Made by a program: the position numbers and the translations under genes. This document shows positions 11,033 to 21,960 of a stretch of DNA of 64,000 nucleotides, piece by piece (position 1 is the first letter of the stretch; each line of letters begins with the position of its first letter). The stretch spans positions 86,386,335-86,450,334 of the forward strand of contig NC_067483.1 in the NCBI RefSeq assembly GCF_947179515.1, given 5' to 3'. The notes under the pieces were generated by a model. That model saw only the letters and a program-made list of their open reading frames with translations, was not told the DNA's origin and did not search any database. The stretch is from Apodemus sylvaticus (taxonomy: Eukaryota > Chordata > Mammalia > Rodentia > Muridae).

Positions 11033-11116
11033 AGGGAGGTGGGAGCAGAACGTTAACATGAAGATAGTGGGGGGGGGCTAAAGATCAAAACTGTATCATG
11101 TGTGTAGAAATTAGAG

Positions 11117-11152
11117 CTTAGTTATAATTAATAACTTAGTTATAATTATAAC
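11117..11152. repeat. 18-bp tandem duplication, AT-rich
   Basis: Two adjacent copies of CTTAGTTATAATTA plus a four-base ending. Both copies contain TTATAATTA, giving internal dyad symmetry. Confidence 0.85.
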
Positions 11153-11559
11153 AAGATTTTCTCTGAGTGAGAGTCATATACAGAAGAGAAATTGAGAGAA
11201 CGAAGAAAAGACTGGTAAGAGGCGGCTTTCATGTGTTTGAAGGCGTCAGCGATGTGACATGAATGGTCAGACCTGATGATGGAGGATAAGATCTGGTTCT
11301 TGTCCAGGACGTCGCCTGTGTCTGCCATGGTCCTGGGGTAAATATGTGCCCGGGACGGAAGAGAGCCCTGAACAGGTGCAGGTCACCTCTTTAGCTCAGC
11401 TGAAGGTGAAGAGTGCTTCCTCCCACCTCGCCCCCCAGTCGAAGCTGCAGTAAATCTTGGACAAGCCAGGACAATGGCAGCCGGGAGCACGGAGGATCTC
11501 TGCTTTCAGCGCCTCCCAAATGCTACACATGTGCGTGTCAGAGGGGACAGTTCCAGTTT

Positions 11560-12070
11560 AATTTCCTGTAGTGGAGAGTATAAAACAGATTAAGGAAATT
11601 TAAATTGGAGCAGGCTTGGTTTGGGAAAAGCTTCTCTCTTGCCATTAAATTTTATTTTTTAATGGTAGCATTTAAAGGGAGCCTGCATGCAGTCTCGCAC
11701 AGAGGACTCATTTGAAGCCTGCAGCGGGATGTGCTACACCCCCATGCAGATTCTGAATGTTACACCGGAAATGGCAGTGTAGACAGTCTGCCACATGAGA
11801 GGCAAAGGGCTCTCTGAGAAATAAAGAAGAGGCTCGCATGACAGATTTCCATCTCATCCCATCTTTTTTTTTTAAACGTAATTTTAGAATTGTGGCCATT
11901 TATTAAATAGAACGAATGAGATCGAACTATGATTTAAAGCTGGAAACAATATGGCTTTCTTATTAATTTTTAATATAAATATATTAAGTTTATCAAGGAT
12001 CTCATATGCTTTCTACTGAGAGCCTGGGGAATGCAATAAATGACTTCCCGGGCATGATTTGAATATGGAT
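11560..12070. other. AT-rich repeat-free block, possible conserved non-coding element
   Basis: About 500 bp with no transposon signature and several homeodomain-type cores such as 'attaattttt' (11961-11970 area), 'ccattaaat' and 'tttaaagctggaaacaatat'. It resembles the composition of conserved enhancers next to developmental genes. No comparison was possible, so this rests on composition alone. Confidence 0.3.
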
Positions 12071-12670
12071 ATAAAAATCAGAAGGAAGAGAAACACATGA
12101 TCAGAGCCTGCGTATCAGGTCACACAGCAGGACGCGAATGAGAGCTTCCCTCTTCTGTCCACTGCAAGATGGAAGCCCTGTGTAGGCTAGGGGAGGTGGC
12201 ATGCAGTAGGGGACAGCAGGCAAAGCTGTGCCCACAGACAGCTCCAGAGCTGCTGATTGCGGTAGGCAGCAGGAAACCCCAAAGTCTCTGAGGATCTATG
12301 TGAGCTCAGCAGCTTCCCTGCAGACCCCACACCACTCTACCCATCCAAGACGCACTCTAAGGGTCAAGTACCCTTGAGGGGTATGCTCCAGGGAGGCAAA
12401 ATATCCTTGGAGAGATCACCTGTTCTCTCCTGTACACTATATTGACGGGCAACTCCAATGACTACATCAGGGCCATTGCTGTGGGAGGGGCTCTGGCCTT
12501 GTCAGACAGCTTGTGTCTATGAAATCATCACAGAGGAAGCAGAGGGCTGGGATGCCCACAGGAGGGGGTTCCAGACGTGGTCAGTGGCAGAAACCATGCC
12601 AGAAAGAGCTGTTGCTGTTGGGGGTGAAGTGAAGGTCCCATGGATGAGAACACTTGCAGAATACGCAGGT

Positions 12671-12812
12671 GAAGTTGCCAGCACCCATAAATCAGCCCAC
12701 AACTGCCTGTAACTCCAGTTTCAGGAGAATTAGTGCCTTTCTCTTACTCCCATGGGCACTGCACACATATGGTTCAGACACATACACATTCAGGCAAAAT
12801 ACACGTGCATGC
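12671..12812 (+). repeat. B3/B2 SINE, 3' part
   Basis: The plus strand reads 'gttgccagcacccataaatc', then 'acaactgcctgtaactccag', then a CA-rich end 'gtgcatgcacatgcacacac'. This is the 3' half of a B3 SINE. The tRNA-derived head is missing. Confidence 0.8.
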
Positions 12813-12844
12813 ACATGCACACACATTGTGTTATTATCTTTAAT

Positions 12845-12998
12845 GTCAATATTTTAAAATATTTATTTATTTTATACATTGTGTTTTCCCTGCATGCATG
12901 CATGCACACTGCATGTTTATCTAGTTCCCTTAGAAGCCAGAGGAGGGCAATGGATCCCCTGGAGCCAGAGTTACAGAGGGTGTAAGGTACCATGTAAG
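12845..12998 (-). repeat. B3 SINE fragment (antisense)
   Basis: After an AT-rich tail 'aaatatttatttattttata', the plus strand reads 'gaagccagaggagggcaatg', 'gatcccctggagccagagtt' and 'acagagggtgtaaggtacca'. This is a B3 element in reverse. The copy lies tail to tail with the plus-strand B3 fragment just to its left. The SINE head is truncated. Confidence 0.8.
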
Positions 12999-13550
12999 TT
13001 TTGGGAATTAACACTAACTGCAAGAGCAGTACATGTTCTCTCCAGAACCAACCCAATCAACAGGAACATAGTGCCCAAGAGACTCTGAAGGAGTCATGGA
13101 CTTTCCCAAGACTGTGGTGTCATCAGATGAAAGCACACCTCTGGTTGCATTGTACTGTGTGACATACCACACCAGACAGAGGTGGGGGGGGGGGGGATGG
13201 AGTCTTGATTTTGCTTCCAAGTACTGTTATTGATTTCTAATTTGATCTCACTGAGGCCAGAGCATTTATCTATCTCTTACACTTATGAACCATTTACATT
13301 AATTGATTATTTGTCTAATGGCCCAGAAGGCATCATGGGTTCTCCTGTGACATGCGTTCTTTATGTGCTTGTGAAGGATGTCTATTCTGCCTTTCTGGGT
13401 AGGGTACTTTATAAACATCACTAGTGGGAGTAATAAATTTCCTTCCATCTTTGTCAATATCCTGTCTAGTTCTGGGAGCTGTAGAGAGAGGCTTCATGTT
13501 TACCTAGACTTGCACGTTTGTCTTCTTTCAGGTCTACAGGTTTAGTTTGG

Positions 13551-13650
13551 TTAGGTTTTGCGACAGAGTCTTGCTATGCTACTCAGGCTGGCCTTGAATT
13601 TGCTAGGGTAATCAGCTTGGTCTCCAACTAGTAATCCTCCTGCCTCAGGG
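13551..13650 (-). repeat. B1-like SINE nested in L1 (antisense)
   Basis: 'gcgacagagtcttgctatgc', 'tactcaggctggccttgaat' and 'cctcctgcctcaggg' form the reverse complement of an old B1/proto-B1 element. L1 sequence flanks it on both sides, so it inserted into the L1. Confidence 0.7.
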
Positions 13651-13974
13651 TCCATGGCAGAGCTGTACCAGGTTTTGTTTGTACTGTGTGAAACTGTGTG
13701 CTTTGGTGCAGCTATGTTCAGTGTTGTTGCCTCTTGTGGGTAGACTGGCTTCATTTCCATCAGATGATGTCCTTCATCTCTAGTAAGAAGTCTACTCATA
13801 TGATATTAGCATAGCCACTGCTGCTGTATTTTGGTTATATTTTCATGATGTATCTTCTCTTGCCTTCTTACTTTCACTGTATTATGTTTAAAGAGTCTCT
13901 TATAGACAGCACAAGCTTGGTTTACTTTCAAATATCTCTGCTCTACTAATGTTTGCCTTCCAGAGTATTTAGAC

Positions 13975-14181
13975 CAGTGGTTCTCAACCTTCCCAATGCT
14001 GAGACCCTTTAACACTGTTCCTCAGGCTGTGGTGACCCCCAACAATAAGATCATTTTTGTTGCTACCTCATAACTGTAATTTTGCTACTTTTGTGAATCA
14101 CAATGCAAATATCTATATTTTCTGGTGGTCTTAGGTGACCCATGTGAAAGGGTTGTTTGATCCACTGGTTGAGAACCGCTG
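13975..14181. mobile_element. URR1-type non-autonomous hAT element with target duplication
   Basis: The termini CAGTGGTTCTCAACC and GGTTGAGAACCGCTG are inverted repeats with one mismatch. The element is 207 bp, near the size of rodent URR1, a non-autonomous hAT-Charlie DNA transposon. It is flanked by ATTTAGAC (13967-13974) and ATTTAGAT (14182-14189), a 7/8 match to the expected 8-bp hAT duplication. It splits the L1, whose sequence continues on both sides. It encodes no transposase. Confidence 0.9.
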
Positions 14182-14314
14182 ATTTAGATCATTTATATAC
14201 ACTATATCATTTACAATGTAATTATTACTACATTACTTTTATATTTTATTTTTTGTTTCTTCTTTCTACCTGTTTTTTTTTTTAATCCCCTGTGCCATAT
14301 CTCTCTTAACATGT

Positions 14315-14500
14315 CTCTTGTAGTCTAGGCTGGCCTTGAACTTGCTGTGTAGGCAAGAATGACCTTGAACTGGTCATCCTGCCACCTCTCCCTCCCCAGT
14401 GCTGAGATTACAGGAGAGCACCACCACACCCATGTAATGAGATGCTGAAGATGGAAAGCTGGCCTTGTATGAGCTTGGCAAGCACTGTACCTGCTGAGCC
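14315..14500 (-). repeat. B4 SINE (antisense)
   Basis: The plus strand begins with a reversed B1-like part ('gtctaggctggccttgaact', 'gtgctgagattacaggagag'). It then changes to an ID-like part ('gagcttggcaagcactgtac', 'ctgctgagcc'). The B1 plus ID fusion is the B4 structure. Confidence 0.75.
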
Positions 14501-15200
14501 ACACGGCCTCTCCACCCTGTTGTGCCTTTGAGCAAGTTCTTTTACACAGGTTTAAGAAGTGGTTGTTTTAGACCACCCCTCCTTTCTCATTATAGTCTAC
14601 TGGTACCTTCACTTTTACCATTTGGAATCACAGAGAGGGATGTCCCTTCTCTCTAGTTTTACCCCCAACCCCAAATCTAAATATCCTGTTATTTCACCAC
14701 AGACTTCTAGAACCACCTCAGACAGTGTCTGACTTCCTTCAACTGTCAACATGGAAAACTGAAGAGAAGGAAATTCTACTTGTTCATACTTTTGCTTATT
14801 GTAGACTTTCTTCCTGATGCTTCAAGATTTCTTCCCTGGTTATTTTTCTTTTGTTTTAGAGGATTTGGGGTGGCAATTCTTTTAGGTGAGGCCTGATGGT
14901 TCTTTTAATTTTCCTACAGCTGTGAAGAGCTCGGTTTCCTTTTCAGTGCTTGACCAATGTTTTTGCTGAATTGGGGTTTGGGGATTAACAATAGTCCTTA
15001 CCCTCTCAGCAAGGGATCAATAGGATACTATTGCTATGCTGAGTATTTGTTTTGGGTTTCATTTTTATTGGAGTAATGAATCTGGGTGAGAATGTCTTTG
15101 GGTTTTAATTTGGGGGAGGGGGACATTTACTTAGCTTTATATCTCTTGCCAAACTCAGGTAGCTTTCCATGACATAGGAAAACTGTTGCAGTGTGTTCGT
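14501..15200 (-). other. Unassigned AT-rich stretch, possibly more decayed L1
   Basis: Parts such as 'tttcttcctgatgcttcaag' and 'tttcttccctggttattttt' resemble antisense 5'-proximal L1 sequence, which would continue the element at 13205-14290. Similarity is too weak to fix boundaries. Confidence 0.35.
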
Positions 15201-15205
15201 GCCTA

Positions 15206-15258
15206 TGTGCGTGCGTGCGTGCGTGCGTGTGTGTATGTGTGTGTGTGTGTGTGTGTGT
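15206..15258. repeat. (GTGC)n then (GT)n compound microsatellite
   Basis: Six GTGC units pass into GT with one A interruption. Confidence 0.95.
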
Positions 15259-15298
15259 AAAATACATATTTTAATATAGACTTTAAAAATCTTTACCA

Positions 15299-15690
15299 TG
15301 TTAGTTGGCTAGTTTTATCTCAACCTGATACAAGTTAGAGCTATTTGGGAACAGGAGTCCTCAGTTGGGAAAATGGCCTCACCAGAATGGCCTGGAGGCA
15401 AGGCTGTGGGGCATCTTCTTTGAGGAAGACAGATGTGGGAGGAGGCCATTGTGGGTTGTGTGGGTGGTTCTGAGTTGTATAAGAAAGCAAACTGAGCAAT
15501 CTAGGAAGAGCAAGTCAGGAAGCAATTGGCTTCTGCTCCAATTCCTGCCTCCAGGCTCCTGCTCTAAATTCCTGCCCTGGTTTCTTTCGGTGTTGAATTT
15601 ACAAGCTGTAAGGTGAAATAAACCTTTCCCTTTCCAAGCTGCTTTTGGCTATGGCCTTTTGTCACAGCACTAGAAACCCTAACTAAGGGG
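15299..15690 (+). mobile_element. Solo LTR, ERVL-MaLR type (diverged copy)
   Basis: It shares the layout of the copies at 33272 and 58417. It has a start like TGTTAGTTGGCTAG, a middle 'aggaggccattgtgggttgt', 'gtataagaaagcaaactgag', an AATAAA box in 'ggtgaaataaacctttccct', and a 3' end 'agaaaccctaactaag'. Divergence is greater than in the other copies and no clear target duplication is seen. Confidence 0.7.
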
Positions 15691-15694
15691 CCAT

Positions 15695-17310
15695 CCTTGG
15701 ATGTACTGGTTAGTGGCACACAGGTGCATTCATGCTACTGGGCAACCGTGCCTGGCATCCGTGTGCAGAACATCTGCACCGTGCCATGCTGAGAGGGAAT
15801 GCCTGCTACAAACCAAGCACCTACCTCATGCACCTCCCCACCCCACACTCGTAACCACCACCCTGCCTTCTGCTGTGAGCAGCTGTTCTAGGGGCCTCAC
15901 ACATGCAGAATCATACAGCACAGGCCGGTTGTATTTAACTCGGGTAATGCCTACAAAGTTATCAGGGAACTTTGAAGGTATTACGTGAGAGCTTCACTAG
16001 TTTCAGGGCTGAGTAATATGCTTTTGTGTGTCTATTGTTACCTTTCGCTCCATCGACAGATGGCCTTTTGATGCTTAGAGTTTAGATGAAGTCCATTTGT
16101 TGACCACTAGGTCTTTCACTCCCAGGTTTTTGTTGTCATGGTCAAGAAATCATCGCTAATCTCAATATCTTGAAGTTTTCTTCTTTTGTTTTAATCTGTT
16201 TATGGTTTGAGCTGTTATGTTTAGGATTTCTGGATCCATTTGACTTTTCTGTATATGGTCAGGTGAATCTCCCATCAGCCTTTGCATGTGGACATCAGTT
16301 TCTCTAACACCACTTGTCGAGGTGACCATCCTTTCCTTATTTAATGGTGCTGTTGAAAATTGTTTTTTCATGTGTCTTGTGAGGCTCTACCACATTGATT
16401 GTGTATGCGTTGATCTATGTAGCCATCTTTATACTAGTAGCATATGGTTTTGATTACTATAGCTTCGTAGAAAGTTTTGAAATTGGGAATTGGAATTCTC
16501 CAACTTAGTTCTTTTTAAAGATTCATTTTGGCTATTTTGTTGGGGGCAGGGGGTGTCTCTTGAGTTTCCATGTGAATTTAAGATTGAATTTTCTATTTTG
16601 AAAAAAAGAATATTGGCCTTTGATGGGGATGGCTCTGAGAGATGTTTACATCTTCAGTTTCTCAATTCATAGCACAAGAAGTCACTTTATATTTTAATAT
16701 CTTTTTCTCATCACTTTGGTTAATTTCTAAGCATTTTATGGTCTTACAAATGGAAGGATTCAATTTCTTATTTTGATTGGTATATAGAATCAGAAATGAC
16801 TTATGAATGTTGATCTTAAATTGTACTAATTTGCTAATTAGTCATAATATTCTGTGTGTGTATTTTAAGCATTATAAGATGTCATCTGCTCACATCTTTT
16901 CTAGCTTCGATGCCTCTAATATTATTTCAAGTATTCTTTATATTTACCATTCCTCTTCTCTTTATGGGAGCCTAAGGTGAGAAAGCTAACGTTACTAGTC
17001 CCCGGGCCCCCAAGGCCATGTTCAATTTTACTCTTATTATGTTTTTTCCCTGTGATTGGCGCGGAGTTCCTCTCTACTCGCCTGCCTCCTGAATTTATTT
17101 GCTCATATGTTTCTGTGTGTTCCTTCACATCTCCCCTCTCTTCACGAGACTTACTACGATTCTTGTTTGTTGCGACCGTGTTTATAATTACTCACAGAGG
17201 CAGCATCTTTACAAAGGCTGTTGTGACATCACTGTCAAATGAGTCTAATGCATCTGCTCTCTCAAAGCTGGTATCTGTTGATCGATTTTAACGATTAAGA
17301 CTGGTTCTTT
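15695..17310 (-). mobile_element. Old LINE-1 fragment, 3' UTR to central ORF2
   Basis: The plus strand reads as antisense L1. It starts with a 3' UTR-like block ('cacactcgtaaccaccaccc', 'tgcagaatcatacagcacag'). The ORF2 end follows ('gggctgagtaatatgctttt', 'tccatcgacagatggccttt'), then 'gtccatttgttgaccactag', 'ttgattactatagcttcgta' and 'aagatgtcatctgctcacat'. It is heavily mutated. It cannot be colinear with the L1 at 13205-14290, because the more 5' part of the minus-strand element lies at the lower coordinate. Confidence 0.75.
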
Positions 17311-17599
17311 GTATGGTGAATGATTTTCAACTAAAATACAGACATTCTGGAAATCTGGAGTTTATGCAAACCTTGTTCAAGCTGGCTGTCCCTGACATCA
17401 CTCCAGAAAGGAGTAAGGATGACACCTTGCTTGTGACAGCCAGAGGCACAAGTCTAAGTCTCCCACTCAGCTCCTTGCTACTATTGGGTTTAGACTCTGA
17501 TAGGGACATTTGTGCTTTTTTTCTTTAAGACAGTTTAATCACTATGCATAATTTTTTCTTTACCTCCTCTTTTTAAAATTTTGATATTAAAAAGATGTG

Positions 17600-17810
17600 G
17601 TATGTGTGTGTGTGTGTGTGTAAATGCATGTACGTGTGCACTCCATGCACATGTATGCTGATACCCACGGAAGTCAGAAGAGGGTGCTGGATTCTCTGAA
17701 GCTAAGTTACAAGAGGTTGGATGCCTCCTAAAGGGGGTGTTAGGAACTGAACTCAGGTCCTCTGAAAGAGCATCAGTCACTTTTAAATGTTGAGCCTTCT
17801 CTCTAGTCCT
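17600..17810 (-). repeat. B3 SINE (antisense) with (GT)n tail
   Basis: A GT tract at 17601-17621 leads into 'cacggaagtcagaagagggt', 'ggaactgaactcaggtcctc' and ends 'gagccttctctctagtcc'. This is a B3 element in reverse with its head at 17810. It is near full length. Confidence 0.85.
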
Positions 17811-19135
17811 ATCTCCTCTCTTTCTTGTTAAAAATACACACTTGATGTTACTATTTCCTACTAGAATTCAGTCGGTGACATTCATAAGTACCAGAGCCAG
17901 GGGCTCTGATGGCACCAGCGGCACTTACAACCTATCATGTCTTCCCGTCTCTTGTCCTCATTTCCTCCCTCCCACAGACCCACATGCCAAGTTGTGACAT
18001 CTCGTGCAGGTGGACCAAATGTGCTCAAAGAGTCTTAGGCTCTGAGGGCTTCTAGACAAGACTGTAGGTCTGTTCACTTTCCTCTGGTGGAGGCGGGGCC
18101 TTGATCAGATAGATTCCTGAATGTGAACATGAACACAGAGATTAAAAACTACTGCAGAGGGCTAGGAAATGGGAAGAGTAAAATTGCATGCTCTGGCTGT
18201 TGTGAGGGGCTGGGACACTGGGTGCAGACTGGAGCAAAGACCACCGTGGTTGTGCTGTGGGATCTGCCCAGGTTAATGGGTATAACCAACACGTGAGCAT
18301 GGGTGAAGGGAGAGACTTCTGGGACTGATGCCTGTACTTCCTGTTTGAGAGCAGGAAAAGCCAAACAGATCCTCAAACTGAGAGAAGAAACACAGTGAAC
18401 CTGGATCTGGCTTCTAAAAAAGTTATCCAGGCAAAGGAAGGCTGATGTAACACAGCTTCTGCCAGCAGAGTACCACAGCAAAGGAACCAGGCAGACTGGG
18501 ACCCAGGGCAGGGAGGCCACAGCAAACGAATCCCATGGGAAAGTCTTCTCGGTGATCTCCGGGTAAGCAAGGTTATCCTTGATGGCCAAGAAGTCAAATT
18601 AGTAACAAAAGCCTTCCAAGAAATAGGACAAGAAATGAGAATGGAGAAAGCACTGCAGGGAGGGACTGCCCTGTGGCAATTCCGGGGGGGGGGGGGGGGA
18701 AGCTTCAGCTGAGAGGTGAGGAGAGAGAAGCAAAGGACATCAGAGCTGGACGAACAGGATCCTCCTGCAGGACGCTGGGGCTGAGCTGAATCTGTGACGC
18801 ATTCCTGCTCCTCTTTCTGAGGATCCCCCACCCCTTTCTGCTTCATGCTTGGGCTTTGAAATCCGTATTCCCAGCTTTCCCCGGGGCATCCATCAAAAGA
18901 AGGTGGCTGTTACAAAGGGGGGGGCACATGGCCTCTTCCCTGCTTTTCAGGTTGCCTGAATGAATGCCAAGGAAACTCAGGAGAAAAGCTTTTTGCTGGA
19001 AGAGCCCAGCCTGCCCCTGCGCTCACAGGTCATGCATGTTCTTGCAGAGCTGTGTTGGTCTGGGCCATCTTCTAGGAAACAGTCAAGAGAAGGTCTGCTG
19101 CAGACATGAGTCAAAGAACAGGCCTAGTTGGGGCT
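17811..19135. other. No recognisable gene or repeat; two overlapping minus-strand frames
   Basis: Two of the longest open frames of the window lie here on the minus strand, 18149-18589 (146 codons) and 18373-18846 (157 codons). They overlap in different frames, so at most one could be coding. Neither shows a domain, signal peptide or exon context that I recognise. A 16-G run sits at 18684-18699. I consider both frames chance. Confidence 0.45.
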
Positions 19136-19142
19136 CCTAACA

Positions 19143-19616
19143 TTCTTTATTCATCAGAAGCTGGAAAGAACCCAGGTATCCCTCAACAGAAGAATGGATG
19201 CAAAAAATGTGGTATATATACACAATGGAGTACTATTCAGCCATTAGAAACAATGAATTCATGAAATTCTTAGACAAATGAATGGAGCTGGAGAGCATCA
19301 TACTAAGTGAGGTAACCCAGTCTCAAAAGATCAATCATGGTATGCACTCACTAATAAGTGGTTATTAGCCTAGAAAACTGGAATACCCAAAACATAATCC
19401 ACACATCAAATGAGGTACAAGAAGAACGGAGGAATGGCCCCTGGTTCTGTAAAGACTCAGTGTAGCAGTATAGGGCAAAACCAGAACAGGGAAGTGGGAA
19501 GGGGTGGATGGGAGAACAGGGGGAGGGAAGGGGGCTTATGTGACTTTCGGAGAGGGGGGGCAGAAAAGGGGAAATCATTTTGAAATATAAATAAAAAATA
19601 CATTGAATAAAAAAAA
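19143..19616 (+). mobile_element. LINE-1 3' end, 5'-truncated, rat-like 3' UTR
   Basis: ORF2 end landmarks ('cagaagctggaaagaaccca', 'acacaatggagtactattca', 'aatgaattcatgaaattctt', 'tatgcactcactaataagtg') are followed by a 3' UTR. The 3' UTR reads 'gaggtacaagaagaacggag', 'ggaatggcccctggttctgt', and ends 'gaaatataaataaaaaatac' plus 'attgaataaaa'. It is a relatively young, strongly 5'-truncated copy. The 3' UTR matches my memory of rat L1 and is the best clue to the genus. Confidence 0.9.
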
Positions 19617-19991
19617 GAGATGGAGACAGGAAGGTAGGAAATTTGAGGTCATAAAAAAAAAAAAGATAGAAAGAAAAATCCAATCCATTCCAGCATGACT
19701 TTGTTTGGTGGGATGGCATATGTGTCTGTGTTTGGTGCCATTGGGGGACACATAAGATATATCAGCCCCTCAAGGAAGTCCATTTCTCTTTGGGTTAACA
19801 TACCCAAGATGAAGGATATAGTGGTTCAAAGGGAAGACCATGTTGTAACCCCAAACTGTAAACACAGTTAATAAAGGTCTCAGTTAACAGGAGCACAGTC
19901 TTCCAATGCCTGAGATTGGGAAGCATACCCCAACTCTGCCCCAACCATTTCTGTAGACTCTATAGAAAAGTGATCCTCTGGAAAATTAAAT

Positions 19992-20096
19992 CATAATTGG
20001 AGAGTCTAAGTGCCTTGCTTCAAGCTACAAAGCTACATGGTTGGACTAGAACCTGCGCCAGTGACTCCAAGCCTGCCACTCCTGATGCTCTACCAT
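19992..20096 (+). repeat. MIR SINE fragment
   Basis: 'gagagtctaagtgccttgct', 'caagctacaaagctacatgg', 'ggactagaacctgcgccagt' and 'gatgctctaccatgt' follow the 3' half of MIR in order. Confidence 0.6.
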
Positions 20097-20625
20097 GTCG
20101 CCAGGGAGCATATTCACTCTTGAGTTACTCATAAGGACATATTAGAGGCTTGGAGATTTGTCTAGTGTCAAACAGTATTTGGAATGAGCCTAGGACTTGT
20201 CTAGAGTCAGGAAGGCATCTTGGGTGAGACCATGTTTTAAAGTCTGGCAGACCATCCGATGTCACCCGAGGCCAGTCTTCACTTGGGGCTGCTCAGCACT
20301 CATTCTGGGGCTTATTCCTTTCCAACAGAAGCTTCTGGATGATGTGGGGCAGGGTGACAGAGGATGGTTTCTACTTCCATAGACTAGGGCAAGAGGTGTC
20401 ACAGGTCACATGACAAGCATCAGAGGGTCCTGGTCAAGGCCTGCATCTTCCACAAAAGCCACACCACCCATAGGCCCACAGCGAGTCATCAGTGTGGACT
20501 GACTCAGGGTTGTCTTTGCACCTGAGGGTGTTTGATGCCACAGCTGAGGCTCTACAATGAAGGCAGGGATTCAGCCCCCAGCAAAGAGTGGAAGTGAGCT
20601 AAACTTGCTCTCATGGTTCCCCCAC

Positions 20626-20972
20626 TATTAGATAGGTGTAGCATTATTAGAAGGTGTGGCTCTGTTGGAGTAGATGTGATCTTGTTGGAGTAGGTGTGGC
20701 CCTGTTGGAGTAGGTGTGTCACTGTGGGTGTGGGCTTTAAGATCCTCATCCTAGCTGCCTGGAAGCCAGTATTCTGCTAGGAGCCTTCAGATGAAGATGT
20801 AGAATTCTCAGTTCCTCCTATACCATGCTTACCTGGATGTTGCCATACTCCCTCCTTGATAATAACAGACTGAATCTCTGAACCTGTCAGCCAGCCCCAA
20901 TTAAATGTTGTCCTTATAAGAGTTGCCTTGGTCATAGTGTCTGTTCACAGCAGTAAAACCCTAACTAAGACA
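20626..20972 (+). mobile_element. Solo LTR, ERVL-MaLR type, with 5-bp target duplication and internal 20-24-bp repeats
   Basis: The element ends CTAACTAAGACA and is flanked by exact CCCAC direct repeats (20621-20625 and 20973-20977). The first two bases are TA instead of the expected TG. It is the plus-oriented relative of the element at 8893-9214; both contain the 'ttaaatgttgtccttataag' region. Between 20652 and 20735 a motif reading 'gttggagtaggtgtg' repeats about four times. No internal retroviral sequence. Confidence 0.8.
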
Positions 20973-20979
20973 CCCACCT

Positions 20980-21946
20980 TTCTTCTAAAATCTCATTCAG
21001 GAATTCAACTAGGCTTGAAGCCAATTCTATATGCTGTGTTTCCAGAAAGCATCTTCTTCTTAAATGTGACAGTTGAGAAGAGGGAGGAGCCTTGCATCCC
21101 AGTGTAGATTATAAAACCTTTTCACATGTCTGTCTCCTCCAGGAAACTGTAAGGACAGTATTATTGGGTCTTACTTAGAGTAGCAGCAGCACTTAATCAA
21201 CAACATGTGAATTAAGCACAATATAGCAAAACTGGCTGTGTCTTGAAGAGAGAGGTTTATGCACATATCCATGGTAATGTTTCAGTTTCCAAACAGGAAT
21301 AGAAACACTTGTCTTGCTTTTGATACATTTGCTGTTTTCTACTGAAACCTTCACACAGCAGATCATGGTAAGTCCCCTCTGTCCGGACAGACATATTGGT
21401 GGACACATACTTAACCAGGTAAGAGAAGGGGCATTCTTGGTGAGACTGCAGAAGGTTGTCCTAACATTCTTGCTGAGACTGCAGAAGGTGCCAGAGAAAG
21501 AGAAAGAGGAAGAGATGGGCACTTCCAGGAAGCCCCAGTGTTGCTCCCATTGGCTGATGGCTGTTATCAATTAAAGACCAGGAGCAGACAATGTGGCTAG
21601 CGTTCACTACAAGTTGGCATTAAAAATCCTTTAGGCATTTATCACCTATCTTGTCCCTTTGTACACTCCCTGGGAAGCCTCACTGCAGTGCTCGCCTGTT
21701 CTACCACAGATCTCTGACACATAAATATTGGGTCCCAGAAGAACCCCCCCCCCCTTTCAGGTATAAAAGGCTCCTCAAGAAAGCCTCTAGTTCAGGTCTT
21801 CTGTGACCCACCAGTACAGGGGCCGGATAGGCACATGACTGCCGTGTCATGGCGAGAGGACGTTCTGAAGTGTCGAAAGGCCAGGCCAGGAGAGCTAAGA
21901 TTGTATTGACCTCTCTCACTCTTTCCCTTCACATTTCTCCAGCAAC
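20980..21946. other. Unassigned stretch with a 33-bp duplication
   Basis: No gene is recognised. 'cattcttggtgagactgcag' at 21432 recurs as 'cattcttgctgagactgcag' at 21465, a 33-bp period that preserves reading frame. A C-rich run lies near 21746-21755. Confidence 0.5.
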
Positions 21947-21960
21947 AAATACATTTTTGG

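Larger units (their letters stand above)
9220..11555. other. Mostly repeat-free stretch
   Basis: About 2.3 kb lacking recognisable SINEs, LINEs or LTRs. It contains a GT-rich tract at 9708-9752, an NRF1-like motif at 10731-10742, an 11-G run at 11022-11032 and an 18-bp direct duplication at 11117-11152. GC content is above the window average around 10.0-10.8 kb. Short frames occur on both strands but none has convincing exon structure. Confidence 0.5.
13205..14290 (-). mobile_element. Old LINE-1 fragment (ORF2 5'/central part) with nested B1 and URR1
   Basis: On the plus strand the order 'tttctaatttgatctcactg', 'gtctattctgcctttctggg', 'aagtctactcatatgatatt', 'cttatagacagcacaagctt' and, after an interruption, 'atcatttatatacactatat' matches the antisense of ancient mammalian L1 ORF2 near its endonuclease half. 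Two younger elements interrupt it, a B1 at 13551-13650 and a URR1 at 13975-14181, and L1 sequence resumes after each. It carries no intact frame. Confidence 0.75.

Noticed and set aside
18149..18846. Two overlapping minus-strand frames of 146 and 157 codons
   Set aside because: They overlap in different frames, have no domain, no plausible start or splice context, and occur in GC-mixed DNA where such frames arise by chance.
19351..19719. 122-codon minus-strand frame
   Set aside because: It is the antisense of an L1 3' UTR.
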